Assembly (NCBI GenBank): GCA_018268695.1
Contig: JAFDWD010000574.1
Span: forward strand, 1 to 19,508
DNA from: Actinomycetota bacterium
GTDB lineage: Bacteria; Actinomycetota; Thermoleophilia; Solirubrobacterales; 70-9
Direction: 5' to 3'
DNA length: 19,508 nucleotides
Positions 18,725 to 19,508 of this stretch are shown here, in pieces; the stretch's first letter is position 1, and each line of letters begins with the position of its first letter. Below the pieces are notes generated by a model. The model made no database searches and was not told where the DNA came from. It saw nothing but the letters and a program-made list of their open reading frames with translations. Position numbers and translations under genes: made by a program.

Positions 18725-19508
18725 GTGGAGATCGGTATCGGCCTTGCCGTGCTCGTGGCGCTGGCCACCAACCTCGCCGCCCTGCTGAAGCACCGGGGCT
18801 GCCAGGACGCCCGCACCGTGGAGATCGGACGCCCGCTGCAGGGACTGCGTGACCTCGCCCGCTCGCGCTGGTTCGTCGCCGGCTGGGGGCTCGCCGCGGT
18901 CGCCTGGCTGGCCCACGTCGCCGCCCTCTCGATGGCCCCGATCTCGCTCGTGCAGGCGATCCTCGCGGGCGGCGCGGTGACCCTCGCGGTGCTCTCGCAG
19001 CGGCTCTTCGGCGACACCGTGGGACGCCGGCAGTGGCTGGCGCTGGTCGTCGGCGGAATCGGCCTCGTCCTCCTGGTCGTCACCCTGCCCCACTTCCGCG
19101 GCTCCGACTCGAACTTCTCCCTGGCCGGGATCCTCGGCTTCGAGGGCGGCCTCGTCCTCGTCGCCGGCGGCATCGCGCTCGCCCACCGCTCCACCCGCCT
19201 GACCGCGCGCCGCGGCGTCCTCCGGGCGATCCTCGCCGGACTCCTCTTCGCGCTCGCGGGCATCGCGATCAAGGCGGTGACCGGCGGGGCCGGCGGGCCG
19301 GCCGGGGTCGCGGCGCTCGTCGCGTTCACGATCGCCTGCGGCGCCCTCGCCCAGTACACGGCGGTCGCCGCGCTCCAGGGCGGCGGCGCGATCGAGACGA
19401 TCGGCCTGATGGGCCTGGTCGCCAACGCGGCCCAGATCGTCGGCGGCATCCTCGTCTTCGGCGACCCCCTCTCCCCCAGCCCCCTCGGGATCGCCCTGCA
19501 GATCACCG
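18725..19508 (+). CDS. DMT/EamA-type membrane transporter, partial (3' end outside window)
   Basis: The first 261 codons of a multi-spanning membrane protein; the frame is open to the window end with no stop. From the GTG at 18725 the protein begins VEIGIGLAVLVALATNLAAL, the first membrane helix. Further helices include GWGLAAVAWLAHVAALSMAP, SLVQAILAGGAVTLAVLSQRL, WLALVVGGIGLVLLVV, ILGFEGGLVLVAGGIALA, RAILAGLLFALAGIAIKAV, VAALVAFTIACGALAQYTAV and TIGLMGLVANAAQIVGGI. The APISLVQAI...G...LSQRLFGD region fits the drug/metabolite transporter superfamily (EamA or NIPA-like). The substrate is unknown. AGGAGGAAG at 18708-18716 serves the GTG, but it may be masked by a leader stem. Confidence 0.85.
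   Translation, partial: MEIGIGLAVLVALATNLAALLKHRGCQDARTVEIGRPLQGLRDLARSRWFVAGWGLAAVAWLAHVAALSMAPISLVQAILAGGAVTLAVLSQRLFGDTVGRRQWLALVVGGIGLVLLVVTLPHFRGSDSNFSLAGILGFEGGLVLVAGGIALAHRSTRLTARRGVLRAILAGLLFALAGIAIKAVTGGAGGPAGVAALVAFTIACGALAQYTAVAALQGGGAIETIGLMGLVANAAQIVGGILVFGDPLSPSPLGIALQIT

Overview
This is a 19.5 kb stretch of a high-GC chromosome (coding DNA strongly GC in third codon positions, many GTG starts, Actinobacteria-type TANNNT -10 boxes set 6-7 bases before start codons). The gene styles (PaaX regulator, SCP-x-like thiolase with a DUF35 partner, a secreted M28-like protein with a beta-sandwich and Gly/Pro linker) suggest an actinobacterium, possibly of the Thermoleophilia/Solirubrobacterales. 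That placement is inference. No rRNA, tRNA, CRISPR or insertion-sequence transposase was seen.

Region 1 (104-7866, all minus strand) reads as one catabolic gene set. In transcription order it holds a thiolase-fold protein, its DUF35 zinc-ribbon/OB partner, a 268-base gap, a cyclase-family metal hydrolase, hydantoinase/oxoprolinase subunits B and A, a PaaI-type hotdog thioesterase and a PaaX-family regulator. Two junctions (thiolase/DUF35 and hyuB/hyuA) are ATGA overlaps. Together they look like a route that opens a lactam, imide or hydantoin-like ring with ATP and handles CoA thioesters under PaaX control. The substrate cannot be read from the sequence. A divergent M20D amidohydrolase (7941-9146) shares the promoter region and could feed the pathway by cutting an N-acyl amino acid.

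Region 2 (9201-14430) has an enoyl-CoA hydratase/isomerase, a small four-helix membrane protein (phage-holin-IV/YvlD type), an amidase-signature hydrolase divergent from a TetR regulator with a palindromic operator between them, and a secreted M28-like protein whose metal site is mostly lost. Region 3 (14489-16988) has a GNAT acetyltransferase, an SDR dehydrogenase, a flavin/split-barrel protein and a VOC protein. Region 4 (16989-19508) has a 436-base palindrome-rich gap, an M24-fold protein with replaced metal ligands, and the start of a DMT-type transporter that runs off the window behind a leader which could hide its ribosome binding site.

The most unusual material is non-coding. (1) A 38-41 base palindrome occurs three times; one copy is built into the 3' end of hyuB and abuts the hyuA ribosome binding site. 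(2) A 177-base array of alternately inverted ~16-20 base units is bounded by a perfect 21-bp inverted repeat. (3) An AT-rich palindrome sits in frame in the DUF35 gene. (4) Six genes share the layout TANNNT, 6-7 bases, start codon, which predicts leaderless mRNAs. (5) The DMT transporter leader can fold into a stem that covers its Shine-Dalgarno sequence.
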